Positions 1 through 7,138 of a DNA stretch of 64,000 nucleotides are shown here, one piece after another (the stretch's first letter is position 1; each line of letters begins with the position of its first letter). The position numbers were made by a program, and so were the translations under genes. The stretch comes from JAKLKS01 sp964370855 (GTDB lineage: Bacteria; Planctomycetota; JAJSAM01; JAKLKS01): contig CAYJMF010000006.1 of NCBI GenBank assembly GCA_964370855.1, positions 36,755 to 100,754 on the forward strand. Direction: 5' to 3'. Under the pieces are notes generated by a model that ran no database searches, had not been told where the DNA came from, and was given only the letters and a program-made list of their open reading frames with translations.

Positions 1-2813
1 ACGAATCGCCCCGCCGCCGACTGGAAGAAGACCCAGGCGCGCTCCACCGGCCTCCCGTCCGCCGCTCCCGTCACGGTCACCGCCAGCGCCCCCGTGGGCC
101 CCTGGTCCTCGGAGGGGAGCACCAGGCGCACGTCGGTGGTGCCGGCGGGGACGAAGCCGAGGGGCGGGGTGAGGAGGGTCCGCCGGGCCGCGTTCCGGAA
201 GGCCCGCAGGTGGAACGGGGAATCCGGGAGTTCGGTGAACGCGAATTTCCCGTCGGGACCGGTGACGCAGAGGGTGCAGAGGAGCCGGGGGTGTTTCGCC
301 ACCGCCATGGGATCGAGCGGGAAGGCGTCCTCCAGGGGGACGTCCCCGTCCTTGATCCAGACTCCCGCATCGTCCACCGGTGTCCCGTCCGGGTGGACGA
401 CGATTCCCTCGATCGTCCGGCCGGGCTCCATCACGACCACGACCTCCACCGGATCCTCGAAGGAGGGACCCGGGGTCGCCTTCGTCCGCCCAAGCCCGAA
501 TCCGGCGGCGCCGATGGTGATCGCCCGCTCCCCCCCGCCGCGGGAGAAGCCGAGCATCGCCGTGCCTGCGGCGTCCGTGGGCACCTGGCGGCTGTACGGC
601 TCCCCCCCATCGACCAGCGCCCCCCGCACGGGGGAGCCGTCCCCGCGCGTCACCCGCACCCGGACCCAGTCGCACTCGATGGGAACCAGGACGAGGTCCG
701 GGGTGGTGAGGACCCCAGGGACCTCGAGGCGCACGTCGGCGACCGCCCTGCCTCCCCGCCCCATTCCCCAGGCCTGACGCGAGATTCCGGCAATCAGGCG
801 GCCGGAGACCCCCTCGGCCGGGACGGCCACCCCGATGAGCCGGAACTTCCCCTCCCCGTCGGAGATCACCGAATCCCCGGGCACCCCCTCCACGCTGGAG
901 GGGAAACCCCGGGCGGCGAATGCCGCCCCCCCCTCCGCGGGGAAGAACAGCACCTGGGCCCCGGCGACGGGCCGCCCCGCGCCGTCCACCACGCGCCCCT
1001 CCAGGATCCCCTCCGGCTGGACGCGCAGGAGGATCTCCCCCACCGCGCCGTCCTCCCCCGGGCGCACGTCCACGAAGGCCCGCGCCCTGCCCTCCTTCCA
1101 TGCCCCGGCCTGGAGGAGGGGGGTCCAGTCCCGCATGTTCCCGTACTTCGGTGGTGCCATGGGCGGCGGGCAGTCCTCCAGGGTGAAGGTGCCGTCGGGT
1201 CCCGAACGGCAGCGGGCGACCTCGCGGAATGCGCCCGGGTTCAGGACGCCGCTCCCGAGCAACGGGAGGAACTGCGGCCCCTCCCCTGCCCGCCACCAGA
1301 GCACCACGAGGGCGTCCGCGACGGGGTTCTCCCCGGCCCCCTCCACGACCCGGCCGGAGAGACGCACCGCGGGCGCGAGGGCCACCCGGGCCCGGAGCCC
1401 CTCCGGATCGGGGACCGGCTGCAACCGCTGGATGCAAAGGGCGAACCCCGGGGCCCGGACCTCCGCGGTCAGGGCGAGGACGTCGAAGGCGACGCTGAAT
1501 GCCCACGAGGGGGCGTCCAGCCCCGCCGCCGAACGGCGGGGCTCCACCCCGATCGCCCCGAAAGTCCAGGCACGCACCTCCCCCGCCCTGTCGGTCTCGA
1601 GGACCTGCTCGTCCGTCAGGAGGCCCATCTGCTCGCGCAGGACCACGCGGGCTCCGGCCACGGGAAGCCCCCGGGGATCGCGCACGGCCACCACCAGCCG
1701 CTTCGCGGGCCGCATCACGAGGACGATCTCCTCCCCCGGGGCCGCGCACTCCCGCACGACGGAGGCGAATCCCGTCGCACGCACCGCGAGGAGGGAGAGC
1801 TCGTCGACGGGGAGCCCCACGTCGAATCGCCCGTCCGCCCCGGCGACGGCGGTGCGGGCCGGGCCCTCGCGATCCCCGGGCGCCGGTGCGACGGCGAAGC
1901 CAGGGCTCCCGAGGGGGAGGGCGGTGACGAGGGCCCCGGGGACGGGAGAGCCGTCGGTGGAGACCACCCGCCCGAGGAGGTGGGCGCGGATCTCCTCGGC
2001 GGGGGCCGGGTCGGGGACGACCGGCACTCCCGCTTCCGGCATGGCCCCGGCGGTCTCCACCGGGGGGGAAGGCGCGGGAAGGTGCGGACCTCCGCCATCG
2101 GTGGCGTTTCCTCCGCCGCCTCCCAGGGTCGCCCAGAGTCCCACCCCGAGGAGGACCACGGCAACGGCGATCCCGACCTTCGCCTTCGCTCCCATGAGGA
2201 TCGCTCCCGCGGCCAGGGCCGCCGTTCCCGCCGTTCCCGTCGCCTCCGTCGTCCCCGGTTCGTCCCTCCCGAGGAGCGCCGCCCACCCGAGGGCCCACCT
2301 CTCCCGGTCGTCGTCGCACCCCCGCGCCAGCCCCTCGCGGAGCAGCACATGGGCGCGCTTGAGCCGGGTCCGCACCGTCTCGACGGGCAGCTCCTGCCGG
2401 GCGGCGATCTCCCGTGGAGGGAGGTCCTCGTAGTAGCGGAGGAGCACGGTGGTGCGGAGCGGCTCCGGGAGGGCCAGGATCGCGTCCACGACGGCGCGGA
2501 CCGTCTCGGCCTCGGCGACGAGGTCCACCGTCGGCCGGACGCCGCCTTCGGGCCGGGCGGCGTGTTCCTCGCGGCGCGCCCTTCGCCCCTCGCCGCGGCG
2601 CGCGTCGCGGGCCTTCCGGAGGAGCACGGTCCGGAACCACCGGCGCATGGAGTTCTCGGCGCGGGGCGGGGACTCGAGCGCCCCGAGCCACGCCTCCTGC
2701 GCGAGGTCGTCGGCCCGCGCCGGGTCGGCCACCAGCGCGCCGGCCACCCGCCGCACCCATGCGCGGTGGGCCAGCAGGCGCTCCAGGGGGACGGGGGTCT
2801 CGGGATCGCTCAT
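1..2813 (-). CDS. ECF sigma factor fused to a membrane anchor and CarboxypepD_reg repeats (3' end outside window)
   Basis: One open frame runs from ATG 2813 to the window edge (about 937 codons, no stop). Residues 1-170 are an ECF-type sigma-70: region 2 around residues 18-66 (DDLAQEAW at 35-42) and region 4 around 105-160 (LPPREIAAR, then a helix-turn-helix ending TRLKRAH). Residues 213-230 are a single hydrophobic span, followed by a Gly/Pro/Ala linker and at least seven beta repeats of the CarboxypepD_reg type (for example GRVVDGAGRPVAGAQV). The layout predicts a sigma factor held at the membrane with a large extracytoplasmic sensor or adhesin-like part. The linker and repeats resemble those of the sigma-less anchored proteins at 9467-13465 and 13480-16542. 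The start is supported by TAGGAT nine bases upstream. The fusion is read directly; regulation through the outer part, for example by proteolysis, is inference. Confidence 0.9.
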   Translation of the reverse strand, partial: MSDPETPVPLERLLAHRAWVRRVAGALVADPARADDLAQEAWLGALESPPRAENSMRRWFRTVLLRKARDARRGEGRRARREEHAARPEGGVRPTVDLVAEAETVRAVVDAILALPEPLRTTVLLRYYEDLPPREIAARQELPVETVRTRLKRAHVLLREGLARGCDDDRERWALGWAALLGRDEPGTTEATGTAGTAALAAGAILMGAKAKVGIAVAVVLLGVGLWATLGGGGGNATDGGGPHLPAPSPPVETAGAMPEAGVPVVPDPAPAEEIRAHLLGRVVSTDGSPVPGALVTALPLGSPGFAVAPAPGDREGPARTAVAGADGRFDVGLPVDELSLLAVRATGFASVVRECAAPGEEIVLVMRPAKRLVVAVRDPRGLPVAGARVVLREQMGLLTDEQVLETDRAGEVRAWTFGAIGVEPRRSAAGLDAPSWAFSVAFDVLALTAEVRAPGFALCIQRLQPVPDPEGLRARVALAPAVRLSGRVVEGAGENPVADALVVLWWRAGEGPQFLPLLGSGVLNPGAFREVARCRSGPDGTFTLEDCPPPMAPPKYGNMRDWTPLLQAGAWKEGRARAFVDVRPGEDGAVGEILLRVQPEGILEGRVVDGAGRPVAGAQVLFFPAEGGAAFAARGFPSSVEGVPGDSVISDGEGKFRLIGVAVPAEGVSGRLIAGISRQAWGMGRGGRAVADVRLEVPGVLTTPDLVLVPIECDWVRVRVTRGDGSPVRGALVDGGEPYSRQVPTDAAGTAMLGFSRGGGERAITIGAAGFGLGRTKATPGPSFEDPVEVVVVMEPGRTIEGIVVHPDGTPVDDAGVWIKDGDVPLEDAFPLDPMAVAKHPRLLCTLCVTGPDGKFAFTELPDSPFHLRAFRNAARRTLLTPPLGFVPAGTTDVRLVLPSEDQGPTGALAVTVTGAADGRPVERAWVFFQSAAGRF

Positions 2814-2822
2814 CGGTTCGCC

Positions 2823-2828
2823 ATCCTA
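2823..2828 (-). promoter_or_regulatory. -10 box TAGGAT of the sigma fusion gene
   Basis: TAGGAT on the minus strand lies nine bases before ATG 2813, so transcription would begin at or almost at the start codon. No clear -35 is visible. Confidence 0.5.
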
Positions 2829-2978
2829 GACGCCGCCGAGGGGGGATCCGGTCGACCGCGAAGGGCCAGGTCCCACCCCCCGTCCTCGGAGGAGAACGGG
2901 TGCGCCCTCTTCGTCGGCACTCCGCCCCCGGTACCGAACGCCTTCCCACCGGGTCCGGGTCTCCATCCCGGAGGGCGG

Positions 2979-4085
2979 CTACCTCGGCGCGCCGGCCACC
3001 GGCACCCAGCAGGGGCTCCCGTCCCTTGCGGGGTTGTTGGTCAGGTTCTTCAGATCCTCGTAGGTGCCCCCCCTGATCACGGCCGAGTAGATCTCCGGGT
3101 TGCCGCTCCGAGAGGATGCGAAGAGCACGCGGTCCCCCTCCGGGGAGAAGACCGGCCGCCCGGTCTTCTCGGATTCCCGGGTCAGGTCCGAGGTGCTCCC
3201 GGTCTTCAGGTCGAGGAGCTGCAGGTTGCGGTACTCGAGGATGAGGCTCTTCCCGTCGGGAGTCCAGGCCACGGGCTTCCCGGGGACTTCGGCGACGACC
3301 CTCCGGTCGGATCCGTCGGCGTCCACGACGACGATCCGCGTCGGGATCGGCAGCGCGGATCGGTCCTTCACCGCCTGGTACGCGATGCTCTTCCCGTCGG
3401 GCGACCAGATCGGGGAGAACACGCCCATCTCCTCGTGCGTCACCTGCGTCGCGGCGGCGCCGTCCGCTCCCGTCACGAAGACGTTCGCGGGGGCGGTGAA
3501 GACGGGACTCTCCTTCGAGGTGAAGAGCAGGCGCTTCCCGTCGGGGGACCAGCGCGGGTCGGAATGGAGCCCCCGGATCGCGGTGAGCCTCTTCTCGTTC
3601 TTCCCCGTGGCGTCGATGGTGTAGACGGCGCAGGAGACCAGGCCGTCCTTGCCGAAGTTCCTCTCGTCCTCGAAGGAGGAGTTGAACGCGATCCGGGCGC
3701 CGTCCGGAGACCACCGCGCCGTGTCGATGCCGACGGGAGTCCTCGTCAGGAGGGTGATCCCCTTCCCGTCCACGTCCATCCCGTAGAGGAGGAGGTGCAT
3801 GCACAGGCTGGACTTCTCCAGGGCGGCGGCGTCCTCGTCCCGGACGCCCATGACCGCGACTCGCCGGCCGTCGGGGGAGACGGAGGGCGCGGTCCATAGC
3901 GGGCCCTGGATCAACTTCCGGACGCCCCCGCCATGGGCATCCATTGCGAAGAGCCCGCCCCCGTCGCGGTCCGAGACGAACAGGATCCCCGGGTCCGGTT
4001 TCTCACCGGCAAGCGCCCCGGCGGGTGGATCGCCCCCCAGGACGAGCAGTCCGCCGCAGACCGCGAGCAACCACCTGGAACCCAT
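2979..4085 (-). CDS. Secreted TolB/WD40-like beta-propeller (PD40) protein
   Basis: 368 residues. The start at 4085 gives a signal peptide (MGSRWLLAVCGG, cleavage near ALA-GE) behind a GGAAGGGG ribosome site; upstream in-frame codons would bury it. The body has six PD40/TolB propeller repeats of the form W-S-P-D-G-x-x-I/L-x-F (SVSPDGRR, RWSPDGAR, RWSPDGKR, IWSPDGKS, AWTPDGKS, VFSPEGDR), with FVSDRDGGG near the N terminus as in TolB propellers. It is probably periplasmic. No enzymatic domain follows the propeller, and no pal or tolA lies nearby, so this is not TolB of the Tol-Pal system but a stand-alone propeller, perhaps for binding. A TAGCAT hexamer at 4184-4189 would give a leader of nearly 100 bases. 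Confidence 0.85.
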   Translation of the reverse strand: MGSRWLLAVCGGLLVLGGDPPAGALAGEKPDPGILFVSDRDGGGLFAMDAHGGGVRKLIQGPLWTAPSVSPDGRRVAVMGVRDEDAAALEKSSLCMHLLLYGMDVDGKGITLLTRTPVGIDTARWSPDGARIAFNSSFEDERNFGKDGLVSCAVYTIDATGKNEKRLTAIRGLHSDPRWSPDGKRLLFTSKESPVFTAPANVFVTGADGAAATQVTHEEMGVFSPIWSPDGKSIAYQAVKDRSALPIPTRIVVVDADGSDRRVVAEVPGKPVAWTPDGKSLILEYRNLQLLDLKTGSTSDLTRESEKTGRPVFSPEGDRVLFASSRSGNPEIYSAVIRGGTYEDLKNLTNNPARDGSPCWVPVAGAPR

Positions 4086-4183
4086 GGCGTCCACCCCTTC
4101 CCGCGCGCCTCCCCCGGACCCCTGAAACGGAGCCGGATCGACGCCTGCATGGCCGCTCCGGCGCGTCACCACCGTCGCCAACG

Positions 4184-4189
4184 ATGCTA
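4184..4189 (-). promoter_or_regulatory. -10 box TAGCAT upstream of the PD40 protein gene
   Basis: TAGCAT on the minus strand, about 98 bases before ATG 4085. It matches the TANNNT hexamers found before most genes here but leaves an unusually long leader. Confidence 0.35.
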
Positions 4190-4343
4190 CACCCCGGGCG
4201 GGCGCTTCCGATCCTGCAGGTGGCGCATCCGCCCCCCCCTGGCCCTTCGGCGGCCTGGCGGACCAGATGCACGAGGTCACCCCGGATTCCGGTGCAAAGG
4301 CGGTTGCGTTCGGGCTGGATGTCGGCCACCGGATCACCGGCTC

Positions 4344-4371
4344 GAAGGTTCGAGTCCTTCCGTTGGCACCA
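4344..4371 (+). other. tRNA-like 3' half: T arm, acceptor strand and encoded CCA
   Basis: GAAGG (4344-4348), loop TTCGAGT (4349-4355) and CCTTC (4356-4360) form a perfect five-pair T arm with the canonical TTCRANY loop. It is followed by a seven-base acceptor strand CGTTGGC (4361-4367), discriminator A and an encoded CCA (4369-4371). No D arm or anticodon arm can be drawn at the usual distance. The only exact partner for the acceptor strand is GCCAACG at 4177-4183, about 160 bases before the T arm. Possible readings are a tRNA fragment left by an integration event, a tRNA with an insertion, or an unusual tRNA-like RNA. Confidence 0.45.
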
Positions 4372-4463
4372 CTCCACCTCGCGAGGGGCAAGGCGGTCAT
4401 CCGCCCTGCCCTTCGTGATTCCGGTACCGCCATCGTGCGCGCGACTCCTCCGCGCCGCCCCCT

Positions 4464-5435
4464 TCACCGCCGAGTCCTGACATCCTCCAGGAGGAGCACC
4501 ACCCGCGTGGACACCGTCTCCACGGGCGCATCCACCGTCACGCGGACCAGAAGCCGTTCAGACTCGATGTCCCAGGACTTGATGGACCCCGACCCGGTGA
4601 CGAGTCCTCCCGTATCGCGAAAGGGGTTCCCGTCCCCGTCGGTCACCCGGATCCGCGTTCCCTCGAGGAGGGCGCCCCCCCGGCCGACGGGATCCTTCTC
4701 GAAGAGCCGGTTGTGGGAGAACTCGGTGAGCACCCGGTCCTCCGACAGGACCCACGTCCTCCTCCGGCTCCCGAGGTCCAGGTCGAACCCATCCCCCACC
4801 CCGAGGATCGCCTCCGTGTGGTCCCAGAGCGTCACCCGGTGGACATCGAGGGCGAGGCGCAGCGAACGGATGCGGCGGTCCGAGGGGGGGACGGAGGTCC
4901 CGACGAATAGCGAGCGGTGGCGGTTCAGGCGCCGCTCCGAGAGGAGGTCCGGAACCGACCCGGCGGAGCCGTCGGCCCAGGTCAGCCCGGAGGCTTCCGC
5001 ATCGAGTTCCACGAAGAGGACGTCCTCGGGAAGCCCCGTGACGGTGCACCCGACGCGCACCACCTCCGGCCCGGGAGGCGACGGCGACCAGAGGTCCACG
5101 TAGTGGGCCTCGACCTCCACGGCGGCGGGGTCGAAAGGAAGGAGTTCCGGCCGCACTTCCGTCTTCGTCACCCTCGGGGTGCGGTGGCCGCCCAGGCCGA
5201 CCACGATCGGTTCGCCGCCGCCGGGAGGGAACCGGGTGACGGAGGCGTCGACGAGGATCGACTGCAGATCGGGCCGGGAACCTGTTGGTCCAGCACCGGA
5301 GGGCGCGATGAAAGGCGTCGCCTGGCCTGCGGGCCCGGGGTGCCGGACGGTGGGAGGCGGACCCGCGTCGGAGGTTGCCCGGGGCGCGGAGCATCCGGTC
5401 AAGCACACGAGGACTACGGGAAGGAGCCGGCGCAT
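4464..5435 (-). CDS. Lipoprotein of unknown function
   Basis: 323 residues. The start at 5435 is chosen because it begins a lipoprotein signal (hydrophobic core and lipobox L-T-G-C, Cys15), and TACCAT lies six bases upstream. After a Pro/Gly-rich stretch the chain is beta-rich, with acidic VDGD-like turns (TDGDGNPF near residue 275) and no cysteines or recognisable catalytic motif. I do not recognise the family. The C-terminal part, about 25 residues before the stop, reads like an edge-strand sandwich. It is probably anchored in the outer or inner membrane facing the periplasm. The 90-base gap to the gene upstream contains its own promoter, so it need not be in an operon. Confidence 0.75.
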   Translation of the reverse strand: MRRLLPVVLVCLTGCSAPRATSDAGPPPTVRHPGPAGQATPFIAPSGAGPTGSRPDLQSILVDASVTRFPPGGGEPIVVGLGGHRTPRVTKTEVRPELLPFDPAAVEVEAHYVDLWSPSPPGPEVVRVGCTVTGLPEDVLFVELDAEASGLTWADGSAGSVPDLLSERRLNRHRSLFVGTSVPPSDRRIRSLRLALDVHRVTLWDHTEAILGVGDGFDLDLGSRRRTWVLSEDRVLTEFSHNRLFEKDPVGRGGALLEGTRIRVTDGDGNPFRDTGGLVTGSGSIKSWDIESERLLVRVTVDAPVETVSTRVVLLLEDVRTRR

Positions 5436-5441
5436 CCTGGA

Positions 5442-5447
5442 ATGGTA
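5442..5447 (-). promoter_or_regulatory. -10 box TACCAT, leaderless type
   Basis: TACCAT on the minus strand ends six bases before ATG 5435, which places the expected transcription start at the start codon. Confidence 0.55.
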
Positions 5448-5524
5448 CCCCCCACCACCATCTCCGGGTCGGAGGTCCAAACCCGCCAGGAGGCACCCAT
5501 CGCTTCACGCATGGGTCGCGGGAA

Positions 5525-7084
5525 CTACTCCTCGAAACTCCCCTGCCTCACGACCACCGGGGTCACGGCCCCCGGGGTGATGCGGGCCTTCCGACTGCCT
5601 CCGCGCTTCGGCCGGCCGTCCTCGCCGCCGGCCTCCCACACCAACACGTGGTACTCCCCGGCGGGAAGAGGGGGGGCCGACCACCCCGGAGTCGCCTGGT
5701 CCGGGGTGTCGGTCCACTCCCCGTTCCTGTTCTCGAAGCCGAACCTCACGCCGGTGTCCTTCCCGTCGATGTCGCGGATCCCGATGCTCTCCGGGACGAG
5801 CGGGGCGCCCCCGGCGTCCGTGAAGGAGACCATGGCCCGGCCGCCGTCCACGAAGGTGTGCCGGCACTCGGAGATCGCGTCCCGGACCACCTCGACCCGG
5901 AGAACTCCCGGCACGGCGAAGGTGTTCTTCCAGTCCTCCGCCGAGTCGTCCGACAGCGTCAGGGTCAGGGGGCCCTCGGGAAGAGCCCCCAGGTCCACGA
6001 TCCCGTCGGGACCGACCTCGATCCGCTTCCTCCAGAGGCCGCCCACGACCTCCCCCGACTCGTCCACGGCATGGACCTGGACCGCCGTGGGCCGTTTCCC
6101 CTCCCCGGCGGACAGCTCCACGCGAACCGACCCGAAGCCCGCGTGCCTCCGGAGCACCACCCGGCACTCCGCCCCGCCCGCCGCCTCCCCGGCCTCGACG
6201 ACCCCCTTGCCGGGGTGGAACCCGCTGCGGGTGACGGTGAGGAAGACGGTCGTCGCGGGCCGTACCACGAGGACGGCGATCCCGGCGGAGGAGGTGCTGT
6301 TGAAGAATCCCCCTCCCACCTCCCGGCCTCCCGACTCCATCCGGTAGTTCACCTTCGCTTCCACCACCGGGCGTCCCTCCTCGTCGACCACGGACACGGT
6401 GACCGCCGGGTCCTGGATCAGGAAGTCCAACTCCGTGTCGGAGATGCGCTGCTCCTCCACCCGGGCGAAGTTCCCGCAGGTGATCCGCTGCGGCAATCGC
6501 CGGGCGACCACGAGCGCGTACGCCCCCTTCTCGTCGGTGTGGACGGAGACCCCGCGGTTCCCGTCGGTCACGGTGATCCCCGGGACCCCATGGCCGCTCC
6601 GAAGCCGGGCCCGGCCCCGCACCACCAGGGCCTCCTGCAGGACGATTCGGAGCTCACCGGCCCCCTCCCCGGGGCGGACACCTTCCTTCAGGTAGCCGTC
6701 CCGATGGACGGTCAGGAACTCGACCGCGCGGGCTCCGGGAATCTCGAAACGCCCCTCGGCATTCGTCAGGATCTCCGCGCCCTCGCCGGCCCGCACGGTG
6801 GCGCCATCGAGGGGGACGCCATCCGGCGTGACCACCTGCCCGCGGAGACCTGCGGGGGAGGGAGGGAGGGCGCGGTTCTCCTCGATGGCGGGCGGGGCTT
6901 CGGGAACCGGCGTGGCAGGGGGATCTTCCGGCGGCGAGCGCCCGGCGGCAGGTGAGGGCGGAACCGTCCCGGGTCCCCGAGGGGCTGGCTCCTGCGGGCG
7001 TTCGCGGAGGAGGAGGAAGCCGCACACCAGCAGGGTGGCCGCCAGGAGAGGAATCGCCGCTCGCTTCAGGTCTCCGTGCGCCAT
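5525..7084 (-). CDS. Membrane-anchored CarboxypepD_reg repeat protein
   Basis: 519 residues. The N-terminal segment (residues 10-25) is one hydrophobic span with no clear cleavage site, followed by a Pro-rich linker to about residue 75, so the protein is probably held in the inner membrane with its body outside. Three clear CarboxypepD_reg repeats follow (GQVVTPDGVPLDGATV, GRARLRSGHGVPGITV, VSVVDEEGRPVVEAKV), then more divergent beta domains. No carboxypeptidase catalytic domain is present, so an enzymatic role is unlikely; these folds usually act as binding or spacer modules. TACCAT seven bases before the ATG supports this start. It follows the HEAT-like gene by 54 bases on the same strand. 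Confidence 0.85.
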   Translation of the reverse strand: MAHGDLKRAAIPLLAATLLVCGFLLLRERPQEPAPRGPGTVPPSPAAGRSPPEDPPATPVPEAPPAIEENRALPPSPAGLRGQVVTPDGVPLDGATVRAGEGAEILTNAEGRFEIPGARAVEFLTVHRDGYLKEGVRPGEGAGELRIVLQEALVVRGRARLRSGHGVPGITVTDGNRGVSVHTDEKGAYALVVARRLPQRITCGNFARVEEQRISDTELDFLIQDPAVTVSVVDEEGRPVVEAKVNYRMESGGREVGGGFFNSTSSAGIAVLVVRPATTVFLTVTRSGFHPGKGVVEAGEAAGGAECRVVLRRHAGFGSVRVELSAGEGKRPTAVQVHAVDESGEVVGGLWRKRIEVGPDGIVDLGALPEGPLTLTLSDDSAEDWKNTFAVPGVLRVEVVRDAISECRHTFVDGGRAMVSFTDAGGAPLVPESIGIRDIDGKDTGVRFGFENRNGEWTDTPDQATPGWSAPPLPAGEYHVLVWEAGGEDGRPKRGGSRKARITPGAVTPVVVRQGSFEE

Positions 7085-7091
7085 GGTTGGG

Positions 7092-7097
7092 ATGGTA
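7092..7097 (-). promoter_or_regulatory. -10 box TACCAT, leaderless type
   Basis: TACCAT on the minus strand, seven bases before ATG 7084. It implies that this gene is transcribed separately from the one upstream. Confidence 0.55.
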
Positions 7098-7138
7098 CTC
7101 GCCGGGCCAGGGATCGCCTCGCCGTCAACTCCCGCCCC

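Larger units (their letters stand above)
4086..4463. other. 378-base gene-free spacer
   Basis: The spacer between two minus-strand genes holds the probable promoter of the propeller gene (TAGCAT, 4184-4189) and the tRNA-like 3' half at 4344-4371. I see no protein gene that fits the codon use of the neighbours. Confidence 0.7.

Noticed and set aside
210..3899. Long plus-strand open frame of about 1229 codons
   Set aside because: It lies opposite the sigma fusion and the propeller protein, and its product is low-complexity Arg/Pro/Gly sequence without family motifs; it is a GC-driven shadow.
4177..4371. tmRNA or group I intron-containing tRNA
   Set aside because: No tag-peptide reading frame ending in alanines, no pseudoknot series that I could draw, and an insert of about 120 bases is too short for a group I intron. 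Base 8 would also be A instead of T.
4003..4467. 154-codon minus-strand frame over the tRNA-like end
   Set aside because: Its product includes the CQRKDSNLR pattern typical of spurious translations across tRNA T arms.
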